Part shown: positions 1 to 11,834 of the stretch, in pieces
Position numbering within the stretch: position 1 is the stretch's first letter
Layout of the letters: each line of letters begins with the position of its first letter
NCBI GenBank assembly: GCA_905250125.1
Contig: CAJNOL010000357.1
Location: 89,640 to 153,639 of the forward strand
Source of the DNA: Rotaria sordida
Taxonomy: Eukaryota > Rotifera > Eurotatoria > Philodinida > Philodinidae
Direction: 5' to 3'
DNA: 64,000 bases
Translations under genes and position numbers: made by a program
The notes under the pieces: generated by a model
Told to the model about the DNA's origin: nothing
What the model saw: only the letters and a program-made list of their open reading frames with translations
Database searches by the model: none

Positions 1-947
1 ACCCATTGTTCAGTAAAATATAAATTTTTATCTGGAAATCGATCATGTACAAATGATAGAGCATTAATAGTTCCACCATATAAATGAAATGCTGATCCAT
101 CAATATATTGTCTTGCATCAGAATCTTTTAATATTGTTATTGGATAATCAGGACGATCAGCATTATGATCATAGATAATAATTTTTGTATTAATTGAATA
201 TTTTCGAAATGCTGGACCTAAACTTTGTTTAATAAATAGAGCTTGAAACATATCTAACATTAATAATGATGGATTATTTCCTGGATGTAATGGTTCATTT
301 TGAATTGTAATAGCATCAATAATAATACCTTCTTTTTTCATTTCTTGAATATAACGAACAAAATAAAGTGCATAAGCATCATAATATTCAGATACTAAAC
401 TTCCTCCAATACTATTTTTATTTGTTTTCATCCATATAGGTGGTGACCATGGTGATCCCATAAGTTTTATATTAGGATTAATAGATAAAATTTCTTTTAA
501 AATAGGAATAATATGTAATCGATCATGTCCTAAATCAAAATGAGTCATATTTAAATCAATTTCATTTGGAGGTAAATCATTATATGAGAAAACAACTTCA
601 TCTAAATCAGATGCACCAATACTAAGACGAAGATAACTAACACCTATATTATTCTTATCTGTATTAAATAATTCTTGTAGAATTTGAGCACGTGTTGTGT
701 TATCAAGATTATGCAAATGCATTGCACTACCTCCAGTTAATGTATAACCAAATCCATCAATTGTTTGATATGTTTCATTTTCATTGATATTAATAATAAT
801 ATCGTTAATTTGATTATCATTATTAGGTGAAATGAATGGTTGTTGTTGAAAAAGAATATTTGCATCAGGATCTGTTAACCAAAATTCTATTTGTTGAGCA
901 TTTGAAACAGTATTAATAAAAAATATAAATATTAAAGGTAACAACAT
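1..947 (-). CDS. GH30 glucosylceramidase-like glycoside hydrolase, N-terminal 315 aa (runs off window)
   Basis: One open frame from an ATG at 945-947 to the window edge, without introns. Residues 1-17 are a hydrophobic signal peptide ending in SNA, so the product should be secreted or lysosomal. The catalytic (beta/alpha)8 barrel shows GH30 signatures: DGFGYTLTGG near residue 65, GSPWSPPIWMKTN near 175, TIQNEP with acid/base Glu218, and YFTEQW with nucleophile Glu313. Family knowledge: GH30 enzymes hydrolyse glucosylceramide or beta-1,6-glucans by a retaining mechanism. Both catalytic glutamates are present, so the visible part looks active. The C-terminal part of the barrel and any beta-sandwich lie outside the window. 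Substrate cannot be decided here. Family call is secure; the symbol is left blank because GBA1 orthology cannot be shown. Confidence 0.93.
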   Translation of the reverse strand, partial: MLLPLIFIFFINTVSNAQQIEFWLTDPDANILFQQQPFISPNNDNQINDIIININENETYQTIDGFGYTLTGGSAMHLHNLDNTTRAQILQELFNTDKNNIGVSYLRLSIGASDLDEVVFSYNDLPPNEIDLNMTHFDLGHDRLHIIPILKEILSINPNIKLMGSPWSPPIWMKTNKNSIGGSLVSEYYDAYALYFVRYIQEMKKEGIIIDAITIQNEPLHPGNNPSLLMLDMFQALFIKQSLGPAFRKYSINTKIIIYDHNADRPDYPITILKDSDARQYIDGSAFHLYGGTINALSFVHDRFPDKNLYFTEQW

Positions 948-1628
948 CTTTCTTTCGAATATAATAAAACGTAAATCTGTCTTGTTCTGTTGACATTTAT
1001 AGCTTATTGATAATTATTGTATTTGCTTTAGATTACTGCAAATTTTTGTTTTTTATATTAACATTTATAGATCTTGAAGGTATATTTTTTTCCTAGATAT
1101 TGACTAGAACTTGATGTTTTTATTATGTTTTTAATCATGAAATATATTTGCCCCGTCTATAAAGTGATTAAAGTACAAAGAACTTTGAAAGACAAGAAAC
1201 ATTATCGTTAACATTTAGATTAACAAACTTCAAATGAGAAAAATAAAATATTGTAATGATATGTTCATAGAAGATGAGATTATTTCAAACAAAAGATTTT
1301 TCATTCTTTTCTCTCTCGAATTGGAAATTCAAATATGTCACTTAGATTAAGTTTATTTAGTCATATAATTTAAAGTCATGAATAAAAATAATTTAAAACT
1401 AAGATTTATTAAATTCTTTATTTTATGTTGATATAGACTTCTGAATAAAATATTAAAGATGTTGCATTTTCAAAACTTAAGGTATATATTTACATGCTGA
1501 ATCACTTGCAATTATATTTGAAGACATTTAATCGTCTTTAACTCTTTACAAATTTTCCCGAAAGATCGAATTTTGAAACTTTACATGAAACATATGTTCA
1601 CCGTACAGTGAATCTTTAATCAAAATGT
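948..1628. other. Intergenic, 5' flank of GH30 gene
   Basis: AT-rich sequence with no frame longer than chance and no repeat seen. It presumably holds the GH30 promoter, but no clear TATA box could be fixed. Confidence 0.5.
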
Positions 1629-1636
1629 ATTCTGTC

Positions 1637-1856
1637 CAAGGGGGAAAAAGCGAGACTTCATACTTCACGTACTTCACCGTACTTCACTTGTACTTCACTT
1701 GTACTTCACTTGTACTTCAGCTGTACTTCACTATACTTCACGCGTACTTCACCGTACTTCACTCGTACTTCACCGTACTTCACTCGTACTTCACTGTACT
1801 TCAATCGTACTTCAAATTTTTTTTGAAGTAGATGAAGTCTCGCTTTTTCCCCCTTG
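1637..1856. mobile_element. hAT-type MITE with minisatellite core
   Basis: A 220-bp non-coding element. Perfect 25-bp terminal inverted repeats (1637-1661 and 1832-1856) begin CAAGGGGG. It is flanked by a perfect 8-bp duplication, ATTCTGTC, at 1629-1636 and 1857-1864. An 8-bp duplication with CA-purine-GG ends is typical of hAT elements. The interior is a tandem array of roughly 9-15 bp units built on GTACTTCAC (about 1661-1815). The plus-strand open frame across it is only a by-product of the repeat. The perfect TIRs and duplication suggest a recent insertion. A hAT transposase relic lies 10 kb away at 11835. Confidence 0.9.
1661..1815. repeat. GTACTTCAC minisatellite
   Basis: About a dozen head-to-tail copies of a GTACTTCAC-based unit with T/C variation in the spacer (CCGTACTTCAC, TTGTACTTCAC, TCGTACTTCAC). 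The array lies entirely between the TIRs of the hAT-type MITE. Confidence 0.9.
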
Positions 1857-2124
1857 ATTCTGTCTCGACACTAGTTTTTCATGTAGATATGAAATTAAAA
1901 CATGCAAAATAAACTTTAGCTAAGTTACGTATCACTTGATCAAAAGTGATTGTAAGTTATGATTCATATTCTGTTGTATTTAAAAAGAATTTTCTGACTG
2001 CAATACTTTCGTTTGGTCAAATCGGAATGCGTGTTTTTATTTGCTTCAAATATTGTTCCTATGAAATTTGGCAGCCTTTAAGAAATTAGTACCATTCATA
2101 AAAACAAGTTTTCTTTTTTTTTTT

Positions 2125-2224
2125 NNNNNNNNNNNNNNNNNNNNNNNNNNNNNNNNNNNNNNNNNNNNNNNNNNNNNNNNNNNNNNNNNNNNNNNNNNNN
2201 NNNNNNNNNNNNNNNNNNNNNNNN
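2125..2224. other. Assembly gap (100 N) flanked by poly-T
   Basis: Exactly 100 N, with poly-T on both sides. The fixed size suggests a scaffold placeholder. Open frames read through it are meaningless. Confidence 0.97.
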
Positions 2225-3133
2225 TTTTTTTTTTTACAATGCTTCCATTATTTTGCTTTTCCTGACCTCTAGGAACCGTATTTTTGAAAAAAAACATGCA
2301 CTCCGGTTTGATCCTAGCTTTCATAAAAAAATTGCAGCTCGAAAAAATAAAGTATAGAGTTCTGCATGGGATAAAGCCTCTGATTATTTTTTACCTCTGC
2401 GACTCCCATAGCTTCCTAAATGAAGATTCTGGAAATTTTGCATGTATGACAACTGTTGCTCTGCTTAACGAAATCTATATGCCTTGAAAGTTTCATCATT
2501 TTTCGTCGAGCTGTTCCCGAAAGAAGAGATCTCTTAAAATAAGACTGTTTATGATTATTGATTGAAGTTCTCATTTCAAAGATGTTTTCGTTATTAATTA
2601 TAGTATAAAGATAACTCTTTTCAAATAAGTTTCTCTATTTTTTACGAATAGACGATTTCACCGACAGAAGAGAGCATATTGTCATTGTTTTCAACTAATG
2701 TGCAAGTTAATAAAGCATGTGGAAGGACAAAATTGAACTTTATATTTCTCATTAAATCTTCCAGACATTTTCTTCTGATAGTCAGACAATTGATTTTTAT
2801 GTTTAATTTAATGTTAAAACTTCCAATGAGTTTACGTATGTTTTTGATAGCTAATGAAAGCATGTGCATAAGTAACTAAAATCATCGACACTTCAATGTA
2901 ATTTGTTATTTATTTTCAATATTTTTTCGTCACCTAGGTGAGAGTTTTCTTTTTCATTCTTCATGCAGTCAAATTCATAAACAGAGAAGGAAGCTTGTAT
3001 TTGTTCTTTTCAATACGTTCGATTAGATACGACGTTTCTTCACATTATTTCGTCACATCTCTATTCAAAATTGGTCCATTATTCAGCAAAATTTTACTTA
3101 ATTCTATTAAGTTGTTATATATTCGTGTAAAAC
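2225..3133. other. Intergenic sequence, nothing supported
   Basis: Short open frames occur on both strands, but none has motifs or splice context. The last 100-150 bases are probably the 5' flank of the gene at 3134. Confidence 0.45.
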
Positions 3134-4639
3134 ATGGCCACTGCTATTGCTTCATCTTTCACCCTATGTCAACATGTACCAACAGAGAATGAAGACGAAT
3201 GTCAAGAAGAACAATATTCAGTAAGTCAACTGTTTGTTTCATTCCTATCGTAGTGAAATTTCTATCTTTTGTAATAGCTTTGTCCACATTGTGATTTATG
3301 GCTTTGTATTCCACACACACTTGACCATCAACAAATTATACAGGCCAATGCTCATGAACTCAATGACCGTGCCAATCAAGTACGACAACAGTTAACTGAA
3401 CTGTCAATTGATTATCTTTATGAAGATTGTAAGAAGAAAATAGACGAATGGAGAGATCAAATACACGCAGAAATCAATATTCGACATGCTGAAATGGTTC
3501 AGCAACTGACTAAGTTATACGATGAACTTGCAGAAGAAGTAAAAGAATTTAAACAGAAAAAGATCGAATCATTTACGCACGAGATTGTTGAACCACTTAC
3601 TCGTATGCTTACCAAACAAAAACAAGTTCATCCGAAAGAATTGAAAACTTTGGTAACGAAGTTGCAATCTCTCGAGGAAAAAATTGTAGATATTAAAAAA
3701 CCTAATGTAATTCACATGAATTATGATGAAGTAAAATTAAATGGAGAGGTCAATTTTACACGTCAACATCCATGCGATGAAATAGAAGCAACATTGAATA
3801 TTGATCCATCATTAGAACTCGAATATCTGAAGAGGGCAGCGATTCATCGTTTCCAATTAGAAACAAATGGTTTGGCATTAGCAGCATCAGATAATTTCAT
3901 ATTGACGTTTGAAAGCCCTTCAACATTACTTTTATTTAATAACGAAATCCAACTTCGATCTATTGATACAAAAGGTAACGAAGTATGGGATATTTGTTGG
4001 TCTGATACAATGAAACTCTTTCTGATTGCTGGGAAAAAACTTCAAACATATGATATTATTCATAACCAAATAGTCGATACGTCTGTTAACAATCCACTAA
4101 GTAATTCTAATATTTGGTCTGTTACTAGTTATTTTCATGATGTACTTTTACTATATAAGCATGATTCGATCAAACGTTATTCATGGCCTTCATTCAAGCT
4201 AAAAACAATGTGGCCAAAAAGTAGTTATTTGGAAGAAAACAGTGATTCTGGAGCATCATGCATCCGTCTTAATGATATTGGAATATTAGCGATAAGTATT
4301 AGACAAGAGGATTTGCACTGGCGTATAGATTTGTTTGATACACAGATGCAACGAATTCACCGTGGTGTTCCTCTAACCAACAATGGAAAAGATGAATGGA
4401 ATTTTCCGTTTATTTCTTTAACTAATAATGAATGGAATTTTCCGTTTATTTCTTTAACTAATAACGAATGGCTCGTAATGGATGAAAGCTCCAGACCTCA
4501 AATGTTGACATTGGTCGATAAAAATGGAAAACTTAAACAACAAATTGAGAAGGAAGGATACAATTTGGCTATAATGGGTGGAAGATTTCTTGTTTTGCGT
4601 CATAGTAACAGTTTACTGTTGTATAAACTTTCACAATAA
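3134..4639 (+). CDS. B-box/coiled-coil protein with C-terminal propeller-like domain (TRIM-like, no RING)
   Basis: Two exons, 3134-3220 and 3278-4639, with a 57-bp GTAAGT...AG intron. The product is 482 aa. Residues 12-45 form a B-box-like zinc site (Cys-x2-His, then Cys, Cys-x2-Cys and paired His), split by the intron. Residues about 55-150 are a charged coiled coil. Residues about 190-480 are beta-rich with Trp-containing blade-like repeats, suggesting a WD/NHL-type propeller. There is no RING, so ubiquitin-ligase activity is not implied. A 12-residue block, EWNFPFISLTNN, is perfectly duplicated in tandem near residue 415. Families of such B-box proteins are large in bdelloids; the target is unknown. 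Confidence 0.8.
4393..4470 (+). repeat. 36-bp tandem duplication inside the B-box gene
   Basis: The 36-bp unit encoding EWNFPFISLTNN occurs twice head to tail, with at most one silent difference, and keeps the frame. It probably arose by recent slippage or unequal exchange. Confidence 0.9.
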
Positions 4640-5882
4640 GCGTAGTCTAAAGTAAAAAATAACATATTAATCAGAAATAAATAAAATTAAAACTAAAATG
4701 ACAAATAAAACTCGTAATACAAGTTATAGGCTTCAAAAGAAAGAAACAAGGATTCATACGAACATTAAAGAGTTACATTATTGTATGTATTTCAGTTTGT
4801 TACTCATATGTTCATCTTTTTCCAATTGACTCAAAATTTCATGTCTTAGAATTCAATTTCCAGAATACAGAAAGGCTACACTGATTCGTAGAGAGTATTC
4901 AGTTGTCCACCGTTATAAAAAATATGATGTTAAATTTTAGGATATTAACAATCCAAGAATTTTATATAATATATTTTATGTTTAAAACGCTAAACTTTAT
5001 TAAGTATACGTTTGTCTTCAGAGAATTAAATTCATTTTAAACCGGGTGAGTTATATTACCTACAACTCTTTCTTCCAAATGAAATTTACTTTGTTTTTGT
5101 GATAGTATTGTTATGAAATATATATCTAGTTTAATAATATGATAATTATGTAATAATCATTTAAAATCAAATAGTGGTATTCGATTTCTCAAACGTATAT
5201 TTTCATTCATTCTTATTATATTACAATTCAATCTTCAATAATATTATTCATTGTTACTCGTGACCTCTTATCAATTAAATTTTAAAATAAACAATAATCA
5301 AAATTTGTCAGTTTTATCCTGCTACATGTATTGCTAGAGTATTACATAAGTGGAAAAAAGATGAAAATTTGCAAAGGGTAAAGAACAATAAAATAAAAAA
5401 GGAATAAAGAACAGAATGAGTAATACAAACAAAGAATTTGAAAATAGAACATTGTCTTAAAAAGAAAACTTTTTTGAATAAAACCGATTGCCTTAAATAT
5501 CATCTTCTATCAATACTGATTGTAATTTCGTCGAAATTTCACACTTTATCAATGTGGCAGAGCAGTGCTTTTAAAAAACCACAGAAACAATTGCTAATTG
5601 GTCTATCACTGATGTTCGTACAGTACTTGCTATGATGTATCGAATCAATTGGTTCATGAATTTTGCAAAGACATTTATTCATAATTACTGTCATACATTT
5701 GATACTATGCTTAGACAGTGATTATATGAAAAGTAATTGATGATAACACAGGTGCTATTACCTATCACTTTTATCAAAAATCTAGCACTGTTTAGACATT
5801 TTTCCTGGTAAGCAAATGCGTGATGATACCGAACAATATCATTCGATATTGTCCATAGTCGATTTTTTACGTTTTTATATAA
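4640..5882. other. Intergenic sequence, nothing supported
   Basis: AT-rich. AATAAA-like polyadenylation signals follow the B-box gene near 4675. No coding or repeat structure was recognised beyond that. Confidence 0.5.
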
Positions 5883-6497
5883 CAATAGAAGATCGTGTAC
5901 TGTCAGTTAAGGATATTGATCATATTCGGATCAAATGAATGCTCTCACTGTCAGATGAACTAATTTAAAATATGAGCTGCTCATACCATGTACAGACCGA
6001 GATATTCGAATTTCAAAGTATTTACAGTCTATGTCATATGGTCACTAGAGCCCGTCAGGTTAGTCTCGGACGGGTCCGGATCTGAAAATTCTGAATTCGA
6101 AGTACATAAGGAAAAATAATATTATACCTATTCAAAAGCGAATTTTACCAAAAAGTCCAAGATACCATTATTGTTAAATATAGGAGTGATAGACAGAAAA
6201 ATTCTGACTGTTGTAAAAAATCGTTTTTGAATATGCGGGATATGGTTTTTTTTTTCGTATGTAACTCGCCGATTTCTATCCACCTATGATGAAAAACGAA
6301 AAAATCAATGTTGCTGAAATTTTGAAGTGTAGCGCCACATGACATAGGCTTTGGATATCTTGAAATTCAAATATTACGAACCGAACATGCTATGGGCAGC
6401 TCATATATTAAAATAGTTAATTTAACACTGAGAACTCTCATTGAACTTGAATACGATTAATATCCTTAACTTACAACACATGATCTTTTATTGTAAG
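5883..6497. mobile_element. Degenerate long inverted-repeat element
   Basis: Arms at about 5883-6040 and 6340-6497 are imperfect reverse complements over some 155 bp. Shared blocks include ATATGAGCTGC, AGTTAAGGATATT and CTATGTCATATG. The 300-bp interior has no convincing gene. No target duplication could be recognised because the ends are eroded. It is probably an old non-autonomous DNA transposon. Confidence 0.65.
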
Positions 6498-7697
6498 TGA
6501 AAACATATACTAACGCTGAATAAGTATGTTCCTAGTTTATCTCCTACTATCGGCACATCAAATGCTCAAATTCGACAAGCAATAGGAGATGAACATGAGA
6601 ACATCTATAATAAACTTCAGAAAAATTGTTATGAGAAGATTTCAGCAATGATTTGAAATTTTTTGGTAAAATCATTGATACATTTACAGTGGCAGTATTT
6701 ATAACAAGCAGAATTCAATAATTCTGCTAACTCTCTTATCTCCAGTATTTATTTGTGGTCTTTTTTTTATAGCTTTCTACGTTTTCCTCACAAATGTTTG
6801 TCAAAAATTTCAAATCTATTATGTTGGAGAATAAGAAATTTAAGTAGAAGAATGCAAAATCATAGCTTTGTGAATAAACAACATTTCGGTAGTAATAATT
6901 CGACTTACACAATCTAAAAATAACAGTTCATGTTATCGACAAATACCAGCTGTCTTATAAATCGTCATGCGTTCTTTTAATTATCCAATGAGTCAATGTC
7001 AGATGGTTTACAATACACAAGACTTGATAGTACTACAATATATAGTAATTAGCTTTATAAAAAAAAACAAAATTAGAGTAGAATTCAATCGATGTAATAA
7101 GATAACGTTATTGTACTAAAACACCTAATTGAATAGGTGTATTTTATTAAAATAAGCTGTGTAGCCAAACAGACTCTATGCATTAAACATTTTTTCCTAC
7201 CTCATAATCAAAACATTATGGTGTCAATAACAGAAAACTATGATTGAATTAATATCGTATCTTGAACAATCATATTACGATTTAGTTTTTTGGTCGATTA
7301 AATCCTTGATATCTCTTTTCTTCACTGTTCCTCCTATGAAAAACAAGTAATCATGAAAGTTCAACAAGTGTACAAGCTTAAAAAAACAACTAAAAGGATT
7401 TGAGAATTTTTATTTTCTGTGTTGTTCCAACATTTTTTCATAACAATTGATGCCATATTCTAGTTCAAAACTTCGGCTGACATTCTTTTTCTTGCTTGAA
7501 TGTTGTGTTTGGATTCTGCTATGACAATAATAATTGCATTGAGAGAGTAAAGAAAAAAAAACGGTGGATGTGCTCTCGTCAATTGATCGTCATATGACAA
7601 TATATCCACCAGAGGCATAGTCTTTGAGTAAAGGAAAGAAAAAAAAACTTCAGTCACTTCTCAATTCTCCAGTCCAATTCACAGTGTTAGCAACAAA
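6498..7697. other. Intergenic sequence, nothing supported
   Basis: AT-rich, no supported gene. The last part is the 5' flank of the membrane-protein gene at 7698. Confidence 0.45.
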
Positions 7698-9111
7698 ATG
7701 CGTATGATTTTGTTTCTTCTACTATTTATTGTAATCTTGCTCGGAACGAGAGCTTACGACCAACAAGGTATATGTTTTAGTCTAAGTCAAACAAATATAC
7801 TGAAATCACGTTATAGTTTCGTAAAAAATTCTTCTCGTTGCTAACGAAGGAACTACTCCAACTGATACTCGCCATTTGAACTCATATTGGATCCACAGGC
7901 AAGCAGATCTCACTAAAAATAGCAAAAGTATAAAAGGGTTCGTTCTCATTGGCTTTTGTCGTCGAGTTATGACCGGTTTACTGAAGCTTTTACTTATTTT
8001 TAAGTGCTCTTCAGATAGACCGAATAACGAAATTTTTTGAAATTTTGCCTATAGATAGGTCTAATGACTCTTAGAATATCCTGAAAGTTTCAGCCGAGAA
8101 GAATGTTCCTTCGTCAAGATATTGAACTTTCAAGGGAACTCGATTTTTGTGACGTGTCTGTGGCAAAGAACTATATGTGGAAAATCACTATATTGATGAA
8201 GAAACATCTTTTTCGACTGAAACTTTCAGGATATTCTAGGAGTCATTAGGCTTATCTGCAGGCAAAATTTTAGATCAAAACTTCGTTATTTGGTCTTTCG
8301 AAGAGCATCTAAAAGTGGATCAAAAATCCAATTAACCAACCATAACTTGATGTCAAATGTCAATGGGAACGAATTCTTTTAAGCTTTTACTATTTTTACT
8401 GAAACCTACCTATCTATCCAATATAGTATTCAAAGGGTGGATATTAATTAGGTAGTTCTCTCATAAGTCTTAGTATATTTTTGCTTTTTAATTATTTTAG
8501 GAAGCTATTTATGTTGCAATGGTTTCAAAAGTAGAAATTTATGTACCACTGATTATTGTAAGTATATAGGTATTGGTGTTGGGAGTGTGGCCATTATCTT
8601 ACTCATTATTTTCTTTATTATTTTGTGTTATTTCCATGCCAATAACATGCGTAAAGGCAAACCATGGCGATCAAATAGAACTTTTGTCAAATTTGCATTT
8701 CCTAATATTCTAAGATCAAATTTACATGATTTTACTTTTCCAACTGGTTTTTGGAGTAGTCGATATTATCGATATAATAAATGGCATGATCCTCCTCGAT
8801 TTTTTCTCTCATTTAAATCGCAATCTATGACAGTAACTGGATGTGGAAAAGATAATATCGGTATTTTTGGTATTGAAGGTTTCTATTCATATAGAACTCG
8901 TCGAATTGGTCTCAGAAAAATATATCGATCGATCAAGTTTAAAAGATTAACAAAATCTAGACATGAAATAATAATTCAACTTATTTGGAATGCTAAAGAA
9001 AAAACATTTCAAGGCAAATGGTATGACGACACGGAATTAAACAAAGGAAACGGTGTCTTTGAATTAGCATATGATGACAGACTAAATCCATTTGTATTCG
9101 AAAAAGTTTGA
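7698..9111 (+). CDS. Small single-pass type I membrane protein, unknown function
   Basis: Exons 7698-7767 and 8501-9111, phase-1 intron of 733 bp, 226 aa. Exon 1 encodes a signal peptide (ATG at 7698, about 19 residues). The mature N terminus is a short Cys-rich segment with CCNGF, NLC and DYC motifs, about 25 residues. A strong transmembrane helix rich in Ile/Val/Leu/Phe follows (about residues 43-64), then a basic cytosolic domain of about 160 residues. The large intron is mostly filled by an inverted-repeat element (7910-8402). The Cys-rich/TM/cytosolic layout resembles small receptor-like or shisa-like proteins, but I do not recognise the family. The splice join is inferred from phase and hydrophobicity. 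Confidence 0.62.
7910..8402. mobile_element. Intronic foldback/MITE, about 200-bp inverted arms
   Basis: Left arm about 7910-8115 and right arm about 8195-8402 are reverse complements with scattered mismatches. The ends read CACTAAAAATAG and CTATTTTTACTG. The loop is only about 80 bp, so the transcript could form a long hairpin. It sits wholly within the intron of the gene at 7698. No clear target duplication was found. Confidence 0.8.
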
Positions 9112-9400
9112 TAAAATTATGTTTTTTGTTTTTGTTCATAATTATTATTACATGAAAATAATTGCGTATTGTTAAAAAAAACTATCTTAATAATTTCTAA
9201 ATTTCATGTTGTCATTATATTACTTGATTATGAGAAAGTTGAATTTCTTAAATTGAAAATTTATATCCAATTAACTAAGATAATCTTTTATTGATGCATT
9301 CAATATAATTGAGTGCTATAATTCCGCACATACGTTTGATATATTTATTCATTCATAAAATTTTTTGCATTGTGATGAATCTAACACCAAATTACATATA

Positions 9401-10276
9401 CTTAGGGCAATCCAAAAGTAATGTCGTCATGATCTTATTTCTCTATAGAAAGCTTGAAGACATTTTCTTTCTTGATGTAGTGATAGAGAAAACGATGCTC
9501 TATTTATCTGTGCTATTTAGTCAGTAGTTCAACTAATATCATAATAATAAAATTTCAACAAGAACTGTTTTGGTATGAAACTTCACTAACGGGTGAGACA
9601 GATTAATATGCTTTGCATTATACCAGAAGATGCAGCATGAAAAGCTCTACAATTTATAAAAGAACAGTTTCTTTTATATATGAAATAAGAAAAATATTAC
9701 TTTTTCGGATCAGCGAAAATTGGTCGCATAGAATTTTGGTTTTTTTTCTTTGAAAACAAAAAGTACACAATTAAAGTAAGCTTAACTTTGTAGATTGTAG
9801 AGCTTTGCACGCTGCATCTTGTGATGTATTTTGTTTTTCTTAAATAAAAGATATCAAGCAACAAAAATGCAATAAGAAAAAATGAATTTATCTTGTACCA
9901 AAAAATATCGTTTTCGCATGGTCACAAATTGATCCCTCAAAATTTTGTTCATTTTGAAACCACAAAGTGCAATTATAAAATAAGCGGTCTTTTGTAGATT
10001 GTAGAGCTTCTCGCACTTCATCTTGTGGTATATTTTGTTTTCTAATACAATGCATTAAGTGGTTGAAACATTTAAGTTGCCTCACCCGTTAGTGAAGTTT
10101 CACACCAAAACAGTTCTTATTGAAATTTTATTATTATGATATTAGTTGAATACTAATCAAATAGCACAGATAAATAGAGCATCGTTTTCTCTATCACTAC
10201 ATCAAGAAAGAAAATGTCTTCAAGCTTCCTATGGAGAAATAAGATCATAACGACGCTACTTTTGGATTGCCCTAAG
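9401..10276. mobile_element. Mariner-like MITE with about 197-bp TIRs and TA target duplication
   Basis: Ends read CTTAGGGCAATCCAAAAGTA and its reverse complement, with TA on each side (9399-9400, 10277-10278). This fits Tc1/mariner insertion. The arms (9401-9597 and 10081-10276) are highly similar. The interior holds a block starting GTAGATTGTAGAGCTT twice in direct orientation (near 9791 and 9995) and once inverted (near 9640), so the element grew by internal duplication. No transposase is recognisable. A 65-codon minus-strand frame at 9888-10085 lies inside but shows no DDE/D motif. Confidence 0.85.
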
Positions 10277-10925
10277 TAATAGCAATAACTGAAAAGCTTC
10301 TCATATAAAATTCTTTCATGAACACATTGCGTGTCAAAAAAATGTATCTGTGATCATATTCCTACATAATCTATATCAAAAGATGAGAGTAAACAAGGAT
10401 TTTTTTTTTGTTAGAAACTAAGCACTTTTTTTTGAGTGCAATCTTATGTCAAAAATTGTTTGTTTCCAACCATTAATTAGGACATAAATTGAATTTAAAT
10501 AATTGAATCCTATATAATACGACAGACATCAGAATAATTTCATTTCAAGTAATGAAAATTGACGATGCAATACTATGAGAATCATTTTGTACGTTCTATT
10601 GTTGGTGCACTTTACTATTATCAAAGAAAAAAAAAGGATAGAATAATTTTTTCGTTTCATATGAGCATAGAAAAATAAAAGAAAAGACAACATTGACAAG
10701 TGGAAACAGTGAAACGAACTTGCAATGATTTGAGTGATCGAACAACTACAGCTTTTTTTCTATACTTGATGATTTCAAAAATAATTCAAAAAGCAGAAAT
10801 TATAGTACAAATCGATCTAGATATCTAGACTATGTCATATGAATATTAACCTCTACCGATATAGAAGTATATAAGAAAAAAAAAGTCGCTGAAGAGAATC
10901 AAAGCTTATTTTTCACTTTTGATTG
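10277..10925. other. Intergenic sequence, nothing supported
   Basis: AT-rich with homopolymer runs and no supported gene. Confidence 0.45.
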
Positions 10926-11103
10926 TCACAATATCGCAGGACTTGACATATCTTCTTCAATTTGTTTATCAAACTTATCTAAACCATTCTTACTCAAAAG
11001 CAGTTTTCCTGTTTGTCTATTCTTAATACGTATATTTCGTAATAAATGTTCGTTATGATCATCATATTTTATTCAAATGATCAACTGTTACAGTAGAAGA
11101 GTA
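10926..11103 (-). pseudogene. Short broken coding remnant, unknown family
   Basis: A minus-strand frame from about 11066 to a TGA at 10926 reads like real protein (…HLLRNIRIKNRQTGKLLLSK…). It appears to continue upstream in another frame (SSTVTVDHLNK, 11067-11103), implying a frameshift. Too short to name. Confidence 0.25.
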
Positions 11104-11834
11104 TTTAAAATATCTTGAAACACACAGCACTTCACAAAATCAGCGTTATTGTTCATTGATTAATAAACTTCTATAAGTATAAAAGTTTTTATATCAAAAA
11201 ATAAAATAAGAAAGAAACGATATTTTCTATTGATGAATGAGAGGATAGAATTATTCTGTACCATTTGGAACCCTGATTGCAATATGTGTTTAACTGATAA
11301 TTTGTTGAGGATAGAGAAAGTCAGTAGCAATAAGAATGAATAAAGTTCATTCTTTCTAGAATTAGAATCGTTCATGTATAAGTAATTGTAGGTCCCTAAT
11401 CTGTGTTCCATAACAAAAAAAAGATGGGAAACTCACAAAGGATTTTTATATGACTGTCCAAAGATTTAAAAGATTTCACTGAGAGTTTCAAAATTTTGAT
11501 AAGATCTAAATTCAGTCTTTATGTTCATTTTAAAGTTATTCTCATTAATTAAAATTCATTTTATAGAAAGAAAAAAAATTAGATAATTTTTCAAAGAAGT
11601 TTTATGTGTCAGTCACTGATTAAATCTTTGTTCAATGGAGAAATTATATTAATCACAAGTAAACTTATGTGAAAAAAAAACTTGAAAAGATATCTATTAT
11701 TTAAAAAAGAAAAAATGACTTACTAATTTTTATAATGTTGACAATTCAGAAGAAATTGTTAATTTTTCAATTGCATTTTTAATCATTATAAAAATAATAT
11801 TTCTACTCAATGTGCAACAGCGTATTAAGAGTGA
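11104..11834. other. Intergenic sequence, nothing supported
   Basis: No gene or repeat recognised. It may hold decayed upstream parts of the hAT relic, but no motif was found. Confidence 0.4.

Noticed and set aside
1625-1831. 68-codon plus-strand frame
   Set aside because: Lies in the minisatellite core of the hAT MITE; the TYFT-like repeats are only the 9-mer translated.
2046-2324. Frames crossing the N gap on both strands
   Set aside because: About a third of each is unknown sequence; no motif outside it.
9888-10085. Minus-strand 65-codon frame as a possible mariner transposase
   Set aside because: No helix-turn-helix or DDD/DDE motif; it runs into the TIR.
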